DNA of 64,000 nt from J054 sp963850255 (GCA_963850255.1 CAWKLL010000024.1:62001-126000); one strand, 5' to 3'. Counted from the stretch's first letter, positions 37,543 to 46,802 are shown. Numbers and translations are program-made. Notes: generated from the sequence alone by a model not told the origin.

Positions 37543-38147
37543 TCCCAATGCTCGCCGAGGCTCGCCCGCAGGCTATGCACGGCTCGAAAATAATGTGTCT
37601 TCACGCTGCCCGCGGAACAGCCCATGGCCGCGGCCGTTTCGGCGACGTCCAGACCTTCCAGGGCGCGCAGCATAAAAGCCTGTTGCTGACGCGCCGGCAA
37701 TTCGCTTACCGCCGCCTGCAGGGCCGCCAGCGTGTCGTCCATAGCCGCCTGGCGTTCCGGCCGCACATGTTCTGCGGCGGCGGCGCGTGCTACCGGATCA
37801 GCATAGTCTTCATCATCGGCCGGCCGAAACCAGCTCAACACCCGATTACGCACACCCTGATGCCGTTGATGGTCGCGCAAGCGATTTTGCAGAATACGAA
37901 AAAACAGCGGTCGCCATTCGCTTTCCGGCCGCTGCGAGTAACTTTTTACCAGCCTGATCATGGCGTCCTGCACGATATCCAGCGCATCAGCCTCATTGCG
38001 TACCGCAACCTGCACGATGCGATAGGCCTTGCCCTCGACACCGGCGAGAAAGCGGTCCATGGCCTGGCGGGTGGCCTGTTGTGCGTCATCCGACCGGGAG
38101 CCCAGGATCGCATCCTCTCGCAGCGGCTTAAGTGCCCATTCATTCAT
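37539..38147 (-). CDS. RNA polymerase ECF sigma factor, DUF3619-associated
   Basis: 202 residues. Region 2 reads ADALDIVQDAMIRLVKSYSQ and WRPLFFRILQNRLRDHQRHQ; region 4 reads LPARQQQAFMLRALEGLDVA and CSAGSVKTHYFRAVHSLRAS. ATG 38147 (double ATGAATG) gives the normal N-terminus. It heads the four-gene set sigma, DUF3619-like, small acidic protein, DUF3106, each overlapping the next. It is transcribed away from priA across a 353-base gap. Confidence 0.9.
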   Translation of the reverse strand: MNEWALKPLREDAILGSRSDDAQQATRQAMDRFLAGVEGKAYRIVQVAVRNEADALDIVQDAMIRLVKSYSQRPESEWRPLFFRILQNRLRDHQRHQGVRNRVLSWFRPADDEDYADPVARAAAAEHVRPERQAAMDDTLAALQAAVSELPARQQQAFMLRALEGLDVAETAAAMGCSAGSVKTHYFRAVHSLRASLGEHWE

Positions 38148-38500
38148 AGAATAACTCCCGACCGCAAGACACGGAAAACACCTGCCGCAGTCTTGCATCA
38201 GGCAATATAACGCTCCGCTCGGGCCGTGGTTGACGCCGCGGGGCGACGGTCGGGCCCGTGGTTATGCACATTGCCCCCAGTTTCGTCTGAGTCTTAGCGC
38301 ACATTCGCTTCTTGCATTGAAGCAAAGACTTTTAACCAATTGAAATTATTAGCAATAACAGGCTTCGGTCAAGATTTGACCAATTTAACAAAAAAGGCTT
38401 GGCAACACGCCTCGCGAGCCCTTTGACCCACGCTATCCACAGACTTATCCACAGCTTCTGTGGAAAAGTCCGCTCAAGCGCCAGCCGGGAATGTCTGCGC
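38148..38500. promoter_or_regulatory. AT-rich intergenic region with four DnaA-box-like sites
   Basis: This gap between the sigma gene and priA contains TTATGCACA (38262-38270), CTATCCACA (38433-38441), TTATCCACA (38445-38453) and, on the other strand, TTTTCCACA (38467-38459). Three fit TTWTNCACA exactly and the fourth differs at the first base. An AT-rich stretch (about 38318-38402) lies between the first and the cluster. The last two boxes form a perfect seven-base inverted repeat with a three-base spacer (38448-38464). It may be a replication origin or a DnaA-controlled promoter. No GATC site is seen. Confidence 0.5.
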
Positions 38501-40702
38501 ATGGCTGACGCCGACAGCATCCTCCAGGTCGCCCTGGATACACCGCTGATGCGTCTGTTCGACTACCTGCCGCCGACCGGCGCAGGTCCCCGGCCCCAGG
38601 CCGGTCAGCGTGTGCGCGTACCTTTCGGACGCAGCGAACGCATTGGCGTCATCGCCGCACTGGCAACGGGCTCGGAACTGCCGCGCAACAAGCTCCGCCG
38701 CGTCACCGCCGTGCTTGACACCGAACCTTTGCTGGACGAAACACTGCGTGCGCTGGTCGACTGGACCGCGAGCTACTACCACCACCCCATCGGCGAAGTT
38801 TATGCCGCCGCGCTGCCGCGATTGCTGCGCCAGGGTCGCGACCAGGCGCAACCGGAACAGCGCTGGTTCGCCAGTGCCGAGGGACTGAGCTGCGAGCTGG
38901 ATACGCTGATGCGTCGCGCGCCCGTGCAGGCACGCATCCTGGCAGCCTTGCGCGAATCGCAACGGGGCCTGGGGCCGGGTGAACTGGACCTGGGCCGCGA
39001 TAGCTGGCGACGTGGCATACGCGCGCTGCAGGAAAAACACCTGGCCGAAAGCCGCGTCCCGGAACCAGAGGTCGGCGCACCAGAGCCACTGCAGGCCGGG
39101 CCGGAATTAACCGCCGCACAGGCCAAAGCGGTGGCCGAACTGCAGGCCGGCGAGGGTTTCGTTGCCAGTCTGCTCGAGGGCGTCACCGGTAGCGGCAAGA
39201 CCGAGGTTTATCTCGAATGCATTCGCACGCGGATCGCGGCCGGACAGCAATGCCTGGTGCTGGTGCCGGAAATCGGCCTGACGCCGCAGCTGCTGCAGCG
39301 TTTTCGGCAACGCCTGGGGGTGCCGATGGCGATGCTGCATTCCGGCCTCACGGACAGCGAGCGACTGCAGGCCTGGGGGCAGGCTGCCGATGGCTCGGCG
39401 CCGATCATTATCGGCACACGCTCGGCGATTTTCGCGCCACTGAAAAACCCCGGCCTGATCGTCGTGGATGAAGAACACGATGCCTCATTGAAACAGCAGG
39501 ATGGCCTGCGTTATTCAGCCCGCGACCTGGCCGTGTGGCGAGCACGACAACTGAACATTCCAGTGGTGCTGGGGTCGGCCACCCCGGCACTGGAAAGCCT
39601 GGAGAACGTGCGCAGCGGCCGCTATCAATTGCTGGAATTACCCGAGCGACCCGGCGCCGCACAACAGCCACGGGTGCAATTGATTGACCTGCGCCATCAG
39701 CCGGCCAGGGACGGCCTCAGCCAGCCCCTGCAGACCGCCGTGCGCCGTCACCTGCAGGCAGACGGGCAAGTGCTGATCTACCTCAATCGACGCGGTTTCT
39801 CACCGGTTTTGATGTGCATCGCCTGCGGCAGCATTGCCGAGTGTCGACGCTGCGACGCGCGCATGGTCTATCACCGGCAGCGCGAACAGCTGGTCTGCCA
39901 CCACTGCGGTTCAGTACGCGCGGCGCCACGCATCTGCGAGTCCTGCGGCGAAAGTCTGCAGCCGGTGGGTGAGGGTACCGAGCGCCTGGAGGCGGCGCTC
40001 CAGCAGCTGTTCCCCGAGTACCCCATGGTCCGCATCGACCGCGACACCACGCGCCGACGCGGCGAGATTGAACGCCGCCTGGAACTGGTGCGCAGCGGCG
40101 AGGCGCGCCTGTTGCTGGGCACGCAAATGCTCACCAAGGGGCATGATTTTCCAAACGTCACGCTGGTCGGCATCATCGATGCGGACCAGGGCTTGTTTGG
40201 TACCGACTTCCGCAGCAGTGAGCGCCTGGCGCAGTCTTTTGTGCAGGTGGCCGGCCGCGCCGGGCGTGCCGAGCGACCCGGAGAAGTGCTGATCCAGACG
40301 TCGTTTCCGGACCATCCGCTGCTCTTGCGCCTGGTCCGCGACGGCTACCACGCCTTTGCCATGCAGGCCCTGGAGTCACGCCGCGAAAGCGCCTGGCCAC
40401 CTTATGCATTCCTGGCCCTGCTGCGTGCCGAAGCCGCGCAGCGCGAAGCCGTGTTCGAATTCTTAGAGGAAGCGCGCGAGCAGGCCGGGCGAAACCTGCC
40501 CGCCGGCATTGAACTGCTCGGTCCCGCGCCGGCACCGATGGAACGGCGCGCCGGGCGCTTTCGCGGTCAGTTGCTGGTGCGCGGCACGGGTCGGGCGCTG
40601 CTGCAGAATTTCCTCAGCCAATGGCACCCGACACTGGAGCCGCTGCGCAGCGGTCGTCGCGTGCGCTGGTCCCTGGACGTGGATCCGGGTGAGCTCTATT
40701 AA
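38501..40702 (+). CDS. priA: Primosomal protein N' (replication restart helicase)
   Basis: 733 residues from ATG 38501. PriA reloads the replicative helicase at stalled forks. The DNA-binding start (VALDTPLMRLFDYLPP) precedes the helicase core: LEGVTGSGKTEVYLE (Walker A), VVDEEHDASLKQQDG (DEEH box), VVLGSATPALES, LLGTQMLTKGHDFPNVTLVG and FVQVAGRAGRAERPGEV. Eight Cys of the zinc sites lie in CIACGSIAECRRCDAR and VCHHCGSVRAAPRICESCGE. A 5' extension in frame exists, but it crosses the DnaA-box region and does not resemble PriA. argS follows after 74 bases. Confidence 0.96.
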   Translation: MADADSILQVALDTPLMRLFDYLPPTGAGPRPQAGQRVRVPFGRSERIGVIAALATGSELPRNKLRRVTAVLDTEPLLDETLRALVDWTASYYHHPIGEVYAAALPRLLRQGRDQAQPEQRWFASAEGLSCELDTLMRRAPVQARILAALRESQRGLGPGELDLGRDSWRRGIRALQEKHLAESRVPEPEVGAPEPLQAGPELTAAQAKAVAELQAGEGFVASLLEGVTGSGKTEVYLECIRTRIAAGQQCLVLVPEIGLTPQLLQRFRQRLGVPMAMLHSGLTDSERLQAWGQAADGSAPIIIGTRSAIFAPLKNPGLIVVDEEHDASLKQQDGLRYSARDLAVWRARQLNIPVVLGSATPALESLENVRSGRYQLLELPERPGAAQQPRVQLIDLRHQPARDGLSQPLQTAVRRHLQADGQVLIYLNRRGFSPVLMCIACGSIAECRRCDARMVYHRQREQLVCHHCGSVRAAPRICESCGESLQPVGEGTERLEAALQQLFPEYPMVRIDRDTTRRRGEIERRLELVRSGEARLLLGTQMLTKGHDFPNVTLVGIIDADQGLFGTDFRSSERLAQSFVQVAGRAGRAERPGEVLIQTSFPDHPLLLRLVRDGYHAFAMQALESRRESAWPPYAFLALLRAEAAQREAVFEFLEEAREQAGRNLPAGIELLGPAPAPMERRAGRFRGQLLVRGTGRALLQNFLSQWHPTLEPLRSGRRVRWSLDVDPGELY

Positions 40703-40776
40703 TGCGCCCGGCAGCAAAAGCGCCTGCTCGAAAAGCCAATGCGGGCTAGAATGCGCCGTTTTCAGAGTCCCCGGTT

Positions 40777-42532
40777 GTGAAACAGCACCTGCAGCAATTG
40801 CTGGCCGACGCCCTGAAGGCGTTACCTGCCAGTGCCGAGCATCCCGAACTTGCCGACCAGCTCCCTGAGCTGGAGCGCACGCGGGATCGCCGTCACGGGG
40901 ACTTCGCCAGCAACCTGGCCCTGCAGCTGGCCAAACCCCTGCGCAGCAAACCGCGCGATATCGCCGAGCAACTGGTCGCAGCGCTGCCCGCATCGCGCGC
41001 GGTCGCCGGCGTGGAAATCGCCGGTCCCGGGTTTATTAATTTTCGCCTGGCCGCGTCGGCCTTTAGCGCCGAGCTGCTGCGCGTGATGGAGCGCGGCAAT
41101 CACTACGGCCACAGCGACATCGGTAACGGGCACAAAATGCTGGTGGAGTTCGTGTCGGCCAATCCCACCGGACCACTGCACGTCGGTCATGGTCGACATG
41201 CCGCTTATGGCGCCAGCGTGGCCAACCTGCTGGCGGCTACCGGGCACAGCGTGCATCGCGAGTACTACGTGAATGACGCCGGCCGACAAATGGACATCCT
41301 GGCCCTGAGCCTGTGGCTGCGCCTGTATGAGCTGAAAGGGGAAACGCTGCCGTTTCCGGCCAATGCCTACCAGGGCACATACGTGACAGAGATTGCCGAG
41401 GCGGCACTGGCTGAGGGTGTCGAAGCCCTTGTTACCGGACAGCGCCGGCCTGTTTGATGAGCTGCCTGATGACAGCGCAGAAACCGGCGACGCACGCCTT
41501 GATGAGCTCATCGCACGCGGTCGCGCGCGCCTCGGTGAAGACGGTTTCAGACAACTGCTGCGAATCGCCGCCGATGCCATTCTGGGCGACATTCGTGACG
41601 ACCTGGCTGAGTTCGGCGTGGTCTATGACGAATGGTTCTCGGAACAGAGCCTGGTCGATTCGGGCGCACTGGCCCTGGCGCTGGAGCGCGTTGAAAGCTC
41701 AGGTCATACCTATCAGCAGGACGGCGCTACCTGGTTCAGGGCTACCGAGTTCGGCGACGAAAAGGATCGCGTGGTGGTCCGCGACAACGGCCGCAGCACT
41801 TACTTCGCCTCCGATATTGCCTACCATTTGCAAAAACGCGAACGCGGCTTTGACACCCTGGTCGATATCCTCGGCTCCGATCATCATGGCTACGTTGCGC
41901 GTGTCCGCGCCGGACTGCAGGCTATGGGCGAACCGCCCGAATGCCTGGAAGTAGACCTGATGCAATTCGTCGTGCTGTTTCGCGGCCAGCAGAAAGTGCA
42001 GATGTCGACACGCTCCGGTGAGTTCGTCACTTTGCGCCAATTGCGCGAAGAAGTCGGCGACGATGCCGCGCGCTTTTTCTTTGTTTCACGGTCGAATGAA
42101 CAACATCTCGACTTCGACCTGGAACTGGCCAAGTCACGCTCCAACGAGAACCCGGTGTATTACATTCAATACGCCCACGCACGGGTTTGCAGCGTGATGC
42201 GCGAGCTGGAAAGCCGTGACCTGAGCTTTGATCAGGCGCAGGCGAGTGAGAATCTGGAGCAGCTGACAGCGGAACACGAGCAAGGCCTGATGCAAACCCT
42301 GTGCCGCTATCCGGAAGTCATCGAACTGGCCGCCCGTCAGCGCGCCCCGCAGCACGTGGTTCACTACCTGCGCGAGCTGGCCCACGATCTGCACACCTAC
42401 TACAACGCGCAGCGCTTTATTGTCGATGACGACGCGCTGCGAAATGCGCGCCTGTTACTGATCCTGGCCACGCGACAGGTGCTGCGCAATGGCCTGAACA
42501 TGGTCGGCGTATCCGCGCCGGCGTCGATGTAG
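40777..42532 (+). CDS. argS: Arginyl-tRNA synthetase, one frameshift
   Basis: Class I synthetase charging tRNA-Arg, about 584 residues when rejoined. GTG 40777 gives the family start KQHLQQLLADAL. The HIGH motif is in NPTGPLHVGHGRHAAYG, with YYVNDAGRQMDILA after it; the KMSKS-equivalent is KVQMSTRSGEFV, and the anticodon domain ends with LARNGLNMVGV-type sequence. One extra base near 41436 changes the frame between EALVT and DSAGLFDEL. An essential gene broken once in this way is almost surely a sequence error. The SPOR gene begins at the next base after its stop. Confidence 0.93.
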
Positions 42533-43102
42533 ATGGTTAAGAAGAAACGCAAGACCAAGCGGCGCGCGACCCGTCGGCGCAGCAACCAGCCCATGGCCGG
42601 CTGGGTCTGGATGCTATTTGGCCTGGCCGTAGGCCTGGCTGTCGCTGCCGCCATCTATGTGAACGATCGCAGCCCTCAGGGGCCCGTTGCCGCTACGTCG
42701 CCGGCGCCACCGGCCAAGCCAGCGCCAGCCAAACCCGCACCGGCGCCGGCCGGGCCGGTGGAAGAACGCTTTGACTTCTACGAAATGCTGCCGTCTTTCG
42801 AAGTGGTCATTCCGGAGGAGGATCTGGAAGCACGCCCGGACGTCGCCGCAACCCCGGTGAACAAGCCCGGTCCTTATGTGCTGCAGGCCGGGTCATTTTC
42901 CAGCAACGAAGATGCCGACCGCATGAAAGCCCGGCTGGCACTGCTGGGGATCATCTCGCGAATTCAGAAAGTCAGCATCGATGACAAGACCTTTCACCGG
43001 GTTCGCGTGGGCCCGGTTTCGGATTTGACGGAACTTAACCGGATGCGCAGCCAGTTGCGCGAAGCCCGGATTGAAGTGATGGTGATTCGCGTTGCTGAGT
43101 AG
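42533..43102 (+). CDS. SPOR domain cell-division protein, FtsN-like
   Basis: 189 residues: a very basic cytoplasmic start (KKKRKTKRRATRRRSNQ), one membrane helix (about 23-43), a Pro/Ala-rich linker (PAPAKPAPAPAG) and a C-terminal SPOR domain (about 110-187) beginning PYVLQAGSFSSNEDADRMKA and including FHRVRVGPVSDLTEL. SPOR domains bind denuded peptidoglycan at the division septum. The order priA-argS-SPOR is the same as in Pseudomonas, where the SPOR gene is annotated as ftsN-like. It starts immediately after the argS stop. Confidence 0.88.
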   Translation: MVKKKRKTKRRATRRRSNQPMAGWVWMLFGLAVGLAVAAAIYVNDRSPQGPVAATSPAPPAKPAPAKPAPAPAGPVEERFDFYEMLPSFEVVIPEEDLEARPDVAATPVNKPGPYVLQAGSFSSNEDADRMKARLALLGIISRIQKVSIDDKTFHRVRVGPVSDLTELNRMRSQLREARIEVMVIRVAE

Positions 43103-44264
43103 GCCGGCCTCGACCCTTATCGTCGTGTTCACCAGTCTCTGGCTGGTCGCCTGCAGCGCACCGCCGCCGGCACCGCCACCGCCGGTACAACAGCCCGTAA
43201 TGGCAAGCCCGCCGCCGCCCCCGCCGACCGCTGAAGAGCTGGCCGCGCGGCGCCGTGCCGTGTTGGCCTGTGAGCGGATCAGTGTCGCTGCCGTCGGTGA
43301 CACGATGCTGGGCAGCGATTTCCCCAAACCGCGGTTGCCCGAAGATGATGGACGCGGCCAACTGCGTGACGCCGCACCCTTGCTGCAAGCCGCCGAGATC
43401 GCTTTTGCTAACGTCGAGGGCGTTTTGATGGACGGCGGTGAGCCGGTCAAGCAGTGCAAGGACCCGTCGGCCTGTTATCTTTTTCGTTCGCCCGCGCATT
43501 TTGCGCAGACGCTGGCCGAAGCCGGTTTTAACGTCGTCAGCCTGGCCAACAATCACGCGCGGGATTTTGGTGAGGAGGGCCGCAGTGCCAGCATGGCCGC
43601 TTTGACTGACGCCGGTATCCTGCATTCCGGCCGTGAAGGTGACATCGCCAGCTGGCTAGTCGGTGAAATCCGCGTCGCCATGATCGCGTTTGCGCCGTTC
43701 AGCGGATCCTGGCCGATGCTGGATACCGATATCGCCCAGGCCGCAGTCACGGAACTGGCAGCCGCGCATGATCTGGTCATCGTTTCCTTTCATGGCGGCG
43801 CCGAAGGCGCCGACGCACAGCGCATTCCGTTCACCAGCGAAACCTACTACGGCGAAGACCGCGGCGATGTGGTGCGCTTCTCGCGCGCCATGGTAGATGC
43901 CGGTGCGGACCTGGTCATCGGTCACGGCCCCCATGTGCCGCGGGCCATGGAGCTTTACCAGGGCCGGCTGATTGCCTACAGCCTGGGTAACTTCGCCACC
44001 TGGTGGGGCATCAGCGTGACTGATGCCAAGGGCTATGCGCCCCTGTTACGCGCGCGCCTGGACGGCAACGGAAAACTGCTGGCCGGTGATGTCGTCTCCC
44101 TGCGCCAGCAACGTCCGGACGGTCCGCGCCTGGATCCGGCGCAAAACGCCTGGCGCATGATCAGGCGCCTGACGCGCGAAGACTTTCCGTCCGGCGATCT
44201 GCAACTGAATGAAGACGGCAGCTTCCAGCCGATTAACGTCAGGCCGGGGCGCTGCCCGCCATGA
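43092..44264 (+). CDS. CapA family lipoprotein (metallophosphatase-like)
   Basis: 390 residues from a TTG at 43092 that overlaps the SPOR gene. The signal peptide ends in a lipobox (SLWLVACSA, Cys21), then a Pro-rich linker. The CapA domain has AVGDTMLGSDFP, AFANVEGVLMDGG, VVSLANNHARDFGEEG, VSFHGGAEG, VIGHGPHVPRAMELYQGRLI and YSLGNFATWWG, metal ligands of the calcineurin-like fold. CapA is known from poly-gamma-glutamate capsule export, but no capBC genes lie near, so the role may differ. The next gene overlaps its stop by four bases. Confidence 0.87.
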   Translation: MLSRPASTLIVVFTSLWLVACSAPPPAPPPPVQQPVMASPPPPPPTAEELAARRRAVLACERISVAAVGDTMLGSDFPKPRLPEDDGRGQLRDAAPLLQAAEIAFANVEGVLMDGGEPVKQCKDPSACYLFRSPAHFAQTLAEAGFNVVSLANNHARDFGEEGRSASMAALTDAGILHSGREGDIASWLVGEIRVAMIAFAPFSGSWPMLDTDIAQAAVTELAAAHDLVIVSFHGGAEGADAQRIPFTSETYYGEDRGDVVRFSRAMVDAGADLVIGHGPHVPRAMELYQGRLIAYSLGNFATWWGISVTDAKGYAPLLRARLDGNGKLLAGDVVSLRQQRPDGPRLDPAQNAWRMIRRLTREDFPSGDLQLNEDGSFQPINVRPGRCPP

Positions 44265-45322
44265 GTCGACCGTTACTGGATCGTTACCCGGCCCTGGCGG
44301 CGGCGCTGCCGCACCTGGAACTGGGTCGACTGCCCACGCCCATCGAACGAGCACCGGATGCGGAAGCCGAGTTCGACTGTGGCGAATTGTGGATCAAGCG
44401 CGATGATCTGTCCGGCGACGCCTATGGCGGCAACAAGGTACGCAAACTCGAATTTTTGCTGGCCGATGCGCAACAGCGCGGCTGCGACGCGGTACTCACC
44501 TTTGGCGCTGTCGGTTCCAACCATGCGTTGGCAACGGCTATCTATGCGCAGCAACTGGGTCTCAAATGTTACGCGGTTCTGACCCCGCAGCCGCCCACGG
44601 AAAAAGTCGCACGCACCCTGCGCTATCAGTTGAGCCTTGGCACCAGCCTGCACCCGGCCGAGAACATGCAGGACATCCGCGCGGTCACCGCGCAGATCCT
44701 GGCAGCACATCCCGGCGGGGCGCAGCGCGTTTATCAGATTCCCTTCGGCGGCTCTTCCTGGCTGGGCACCGTGGGTTTCGTCAACGCGGCTTTTGAACTC
44801 GCCGAACAGTTAGACGACAAGCCGCCGCCCGATTTTGTCTATGCGGCCACCGGCACCATGGGTACCACCATCGGACTGGCCATCGGTTTTCGCCTGCTTG
44901 GCTGGCCGACCCAGGTGATGGGCGTGCGGGTTGTGCCGCAGCCGGTGATGACACCGGAGTATTTCGATCGGCTATACACAGAAACCAATGGCGAATTGGC
45001 CAGGCTGGACGCGCGCATCCCGGTTTATGCCGATCCTCTCAAGAACATTACCGGGCTGGATGGTTTTCTCGGCGAAGGCTATGCGATTCCCACCGAAGCC
45101 ACCCGCGAGGCTGTGCGCCTGGCCGGGGAACTGATCGGCCTGGGCCTGGAAACAACCTATACGGGCAAAGCCATGGCGGCCCTGATTCATGCTGGCCGCG
45201 CCGGCGAGCTGGCCGGTCGTCGCGCCATGTTCTGGCAGACCTACAACTCGCGAGCCTATCCGGAGATGCGAGCCGTCAATACGGAGCTGCCGAGCGCGCT
45301 GGCTGCCTACCTGGATATCTGA
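44261..45322 (+). CDS. PLP-dependent enzyme, ACC deaminase / D-cysteine desulfhydrase family
   Basis: 353-residue fold type II PLP enzyme. The cofactor Lys59 lies in DAYGGNKVRKLEFLL, followed by the Ser/Asn motif TFGAVGSNHALATAIYAQQL; ATGTMGTTIGLAIGFRLLG binds the phosphate. Members split D-cysteine, ACC or related amino acids. The ACC deaminase signature residues cannot be checked by eye, so I leave the substrate open. ATG overlaps the CapA stop. A possible eight-base hairpin with no T-tract lies just after the stop. Confidence 0.83.
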   Translation: MSRPLLDRYPALAAALPHLELGRLPTPIERAPDAEAEFDCGELWIKRDDLSGDAYGGNKVRKLEFLLADAQQRGCDAVLTFGAVGSNHALATAIYAQQLGLKCYAVLTPQPPTEKVARTLRYQLSLGTSLHPAENMQDIRAVTAQILAAHPGGAQRVYQIPFGGSSWLGTVGFVNAAFELAEQLDDKPPPDFVYAATGTMGTTIGLAIGFRLLGWPTQVMGVRVVPQPVMTPEYFDRLYTETNGELARLDARIPVYADPLKNITGLDGFLGEGYAIPTEATREAVRLAGELIGLGLETTYTGKAMAALIHAGRAGELAGRRAMFWQTYNSRAYPEMRAVNTELPSALAAYLDI

Positions 45323-45370
45323 CTTGTCTGGCGAAGGCTTTTGCCAGCAGCCGTGCTTACTCAGCCAGCC

Positions 45371-45664
45371 CTATTCATGGGCAATGGTCTTGTCCGTAAA
45401 CAGGTAGTCCTTAAGCTCTTTATCAAAGCTCGGATCCTTGCGACGAATCCACTCCAGCACCATGGCCGCATGTTCTTTTTCTTCGTCGCGATTGTGCGCG
45501 AGAATGGCGCGCAGCTCCTTGTCCTTGCAGACATCTACGCGCTGGTTATACCAATCCACTGCCTCCAGTTCTTCCATCAGAGAGACGATAGCCCTGTGCA
45601 TGTCGCGGGTTTCGTCACTCAGTTCTTCAATCGGTTCATGGTAGCCCTCGTTGGCCATGTTCAT
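45371..45664 (-). CDS. Encapsulin-type ferritin-like protein (EncFtn family)
   Basis: 97-residue four-helix-type half ferritin very similar to the encapsulated ferritins: YHEPIEELSDETRDMHRAIV, EELEAVDWYNQRVD, LAHNRDEEKEHAAMVLEWIR. Glu32, Glu62 and His65 sit at the places of the iron ligands of the Rhodospirillum EncFtn as I recall them. The chain ends FTDKTIAHE and lacks the usual C-terminal targeting peptide. No encapsulin shell gene is next to it or anywhere in the window. It follows a cupin gene by 43 bases on the same strand. It probably oxidises Fe(II) at a subunit interface. Confidence 0.85.
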   Translation of the reverse strand: MNMANEGYHEPIEELSDETRDMHRAIVSLMEELEAVDWYNQRVDVCKDKELRAILAHNRDEEKEHAAMVLEWIRRKDPSFDKELKDYLFTDKTIAHE

Positions 45665-45707
45665 GGTCTCCTTCTATTGATTCGCCACGGCTCTGCGCAT
45701 TAGTTTG

Positions 45708-46190
45708 TCAGGCTTTTTTGCCGGCCACTGGCTCCGCGATATTGCTGATATCAACCAGGTTCCAGGCCAGGCCGGAATTTCTGAACAGCCGCTTGCCGAG
45801 TTCTGTGTAGTCCGCCACATCGTGCTCCAGTCGTTGACCGACAACGATACAACGGAGCACGGCACTGCCGGTATTGGTCAGCTTATGCGCTGCACCCCCG
45901 GCCCGGTAACCGACAAAGTCGCCTGCGCGAATCACATGAGTTTCATCGCCAATAGTAGCTTGCGCTTCGCCCTCCAGAACATACAGGCACTCCTCTTCAT
46001 GGAAGTGCACATGCTGCTCCGTCGAGTCATGCCCGGGCTGCACTTCAATAATGTGAAAGCCGATGGCCGAGAGGCCGGTCAGATCGCCCAGGGATTTATT
46101 ACGACGGCGGGCATTCGGGTTCAGGAAGTGGATTTTATCGAGCCCCTGCATAGCCTCGATTTCCTTTCCCGTAACAATATATTTTTCCAT
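45708..46190 (-). CDS. Cupin domain protein
   Basis: 160 residues with one cupin barrel. Motif 1 is EQHVHFHEEECLYVLEGEA with two His and a Glu as metal ligands, motif 2 is GDFVGYRAGGAAHKLTN with the third His. Such proteins bind Fe, Mn or Zn and may be enzymes or binding proteins. It is followed by the ferritin-like gene (43-base gap), so the pair may serve iron handling. The 46191-46415 stretch upstream carries an AT-rich segment near 46270-46310 that could hold its promoter; I find no clear Fur box or gene there. Confidence 0.85.
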   Translation of the reverse strand: MEKYIVTGKEIEAMQGLDKIHFLNPNARRRNKSLGDLTGLSAIGFHIIEVQPGHDSTEQHVHFHEEECLYVLEGEAQATIGDETHVIRAGDFVGYRAGGAAHKLTNTGSAVLRCIVVGQRLEHDVADYTELGKRLFRNSGLAWNLVDISNIAEPVAGKKA

Positions 46191-46415
46191 ACAGCACCAG
46201 TTTCGCCGGAATTGCAGTCAGTGTATTGCCGTTGCCGGCAGGCCCTTTGGCAGGCTTCGGCAAGCCGGGTCAGTCACACATAGTATTAAGCTTGTGAATA
46301 AGCATTACAGCACGGGAGTGCTGACAGCTAGCCGACAGGGTTTACCCGGTCGCGCGGCTTAGCCCGTCATCGCAGGAAGGCAATGCGAAACGCCCCGCTC
46401 TGCAGAGCAGAAACG

Positions 46416-46715
46416 CTAGCCGGACGTATCTTCGCCGCTGAAATCGCGGCTGCAACTGGGGCAGATAGGCCGGCCAAACAGTGCCTGGTAGAGCTCGGCG
46501 CGCATGATCGCGTCCCAGAACCAGTGCGCACCGCAGTCGGGGCAACGGATCAACAGCAAGCCAAAACCGTAGCCGCCGAAGGCCAGCACCGTGCCGACAG
46601 TCCAGGACATACTCAGAGAAGGGAAGGCGGGCAAAATACTGCCGGCCAGCAGCGCCAGCACAGCAATGACCAGCTTCCAGGTCTGGCCGGTATGCACAAT
46701 GACCGAATTCTTCAT
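46416..46715 (-). CDS. Small membrane protein with zinc ribbon
   Basis: 99 residues. Two hydrophobic segments (WKLVIAVLALLAGSILPAFP and VGTVLAFGGYGFGLLLI) are followed by a cytoplasmic treble or ribbon with two Cys pairs, RCPDCGAHWFWDA and RPICPSCSRDF. I do not recognise a named family. It lies downstream of ntrX on the same strand, 87 bases away, where other species often have trkA. Function unknown. Confidence 0.7.
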   Translation of the reverse strand: MKNSVIVHTGQTWKLVIAVLALLAGSILPAFPSLSMSWTVGTVLAFGGYGFGLLLIRCPDCGAHWFWDAIMRAELYQALFGRPICPSCSRDFSGEDTSG

Positions 46716-46802
46716 ATTTCAACTCTAGTCAGGCGGCTCGCCGGGCGCGCTGATACAGGTCTGATTTTGACTATACGCCGGCCACTTTCCGGCCGGCACA
46801 GG

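Noticed and set aside
45325..45346. Terminator after the PLP enzyme gene
   Set aside because: An eight-base stem with one G:U pair is possible, but there is no T-run and the stem may be chance.
45371..45664. Bacterioferritin or classical ferritin
   Set aside because: The 97-residue two-helix length and the EELEAVDWYNQR and EEKEHAAMVLEWI pattern fit EncFtn, not the 150-residue four-helix ferritins.
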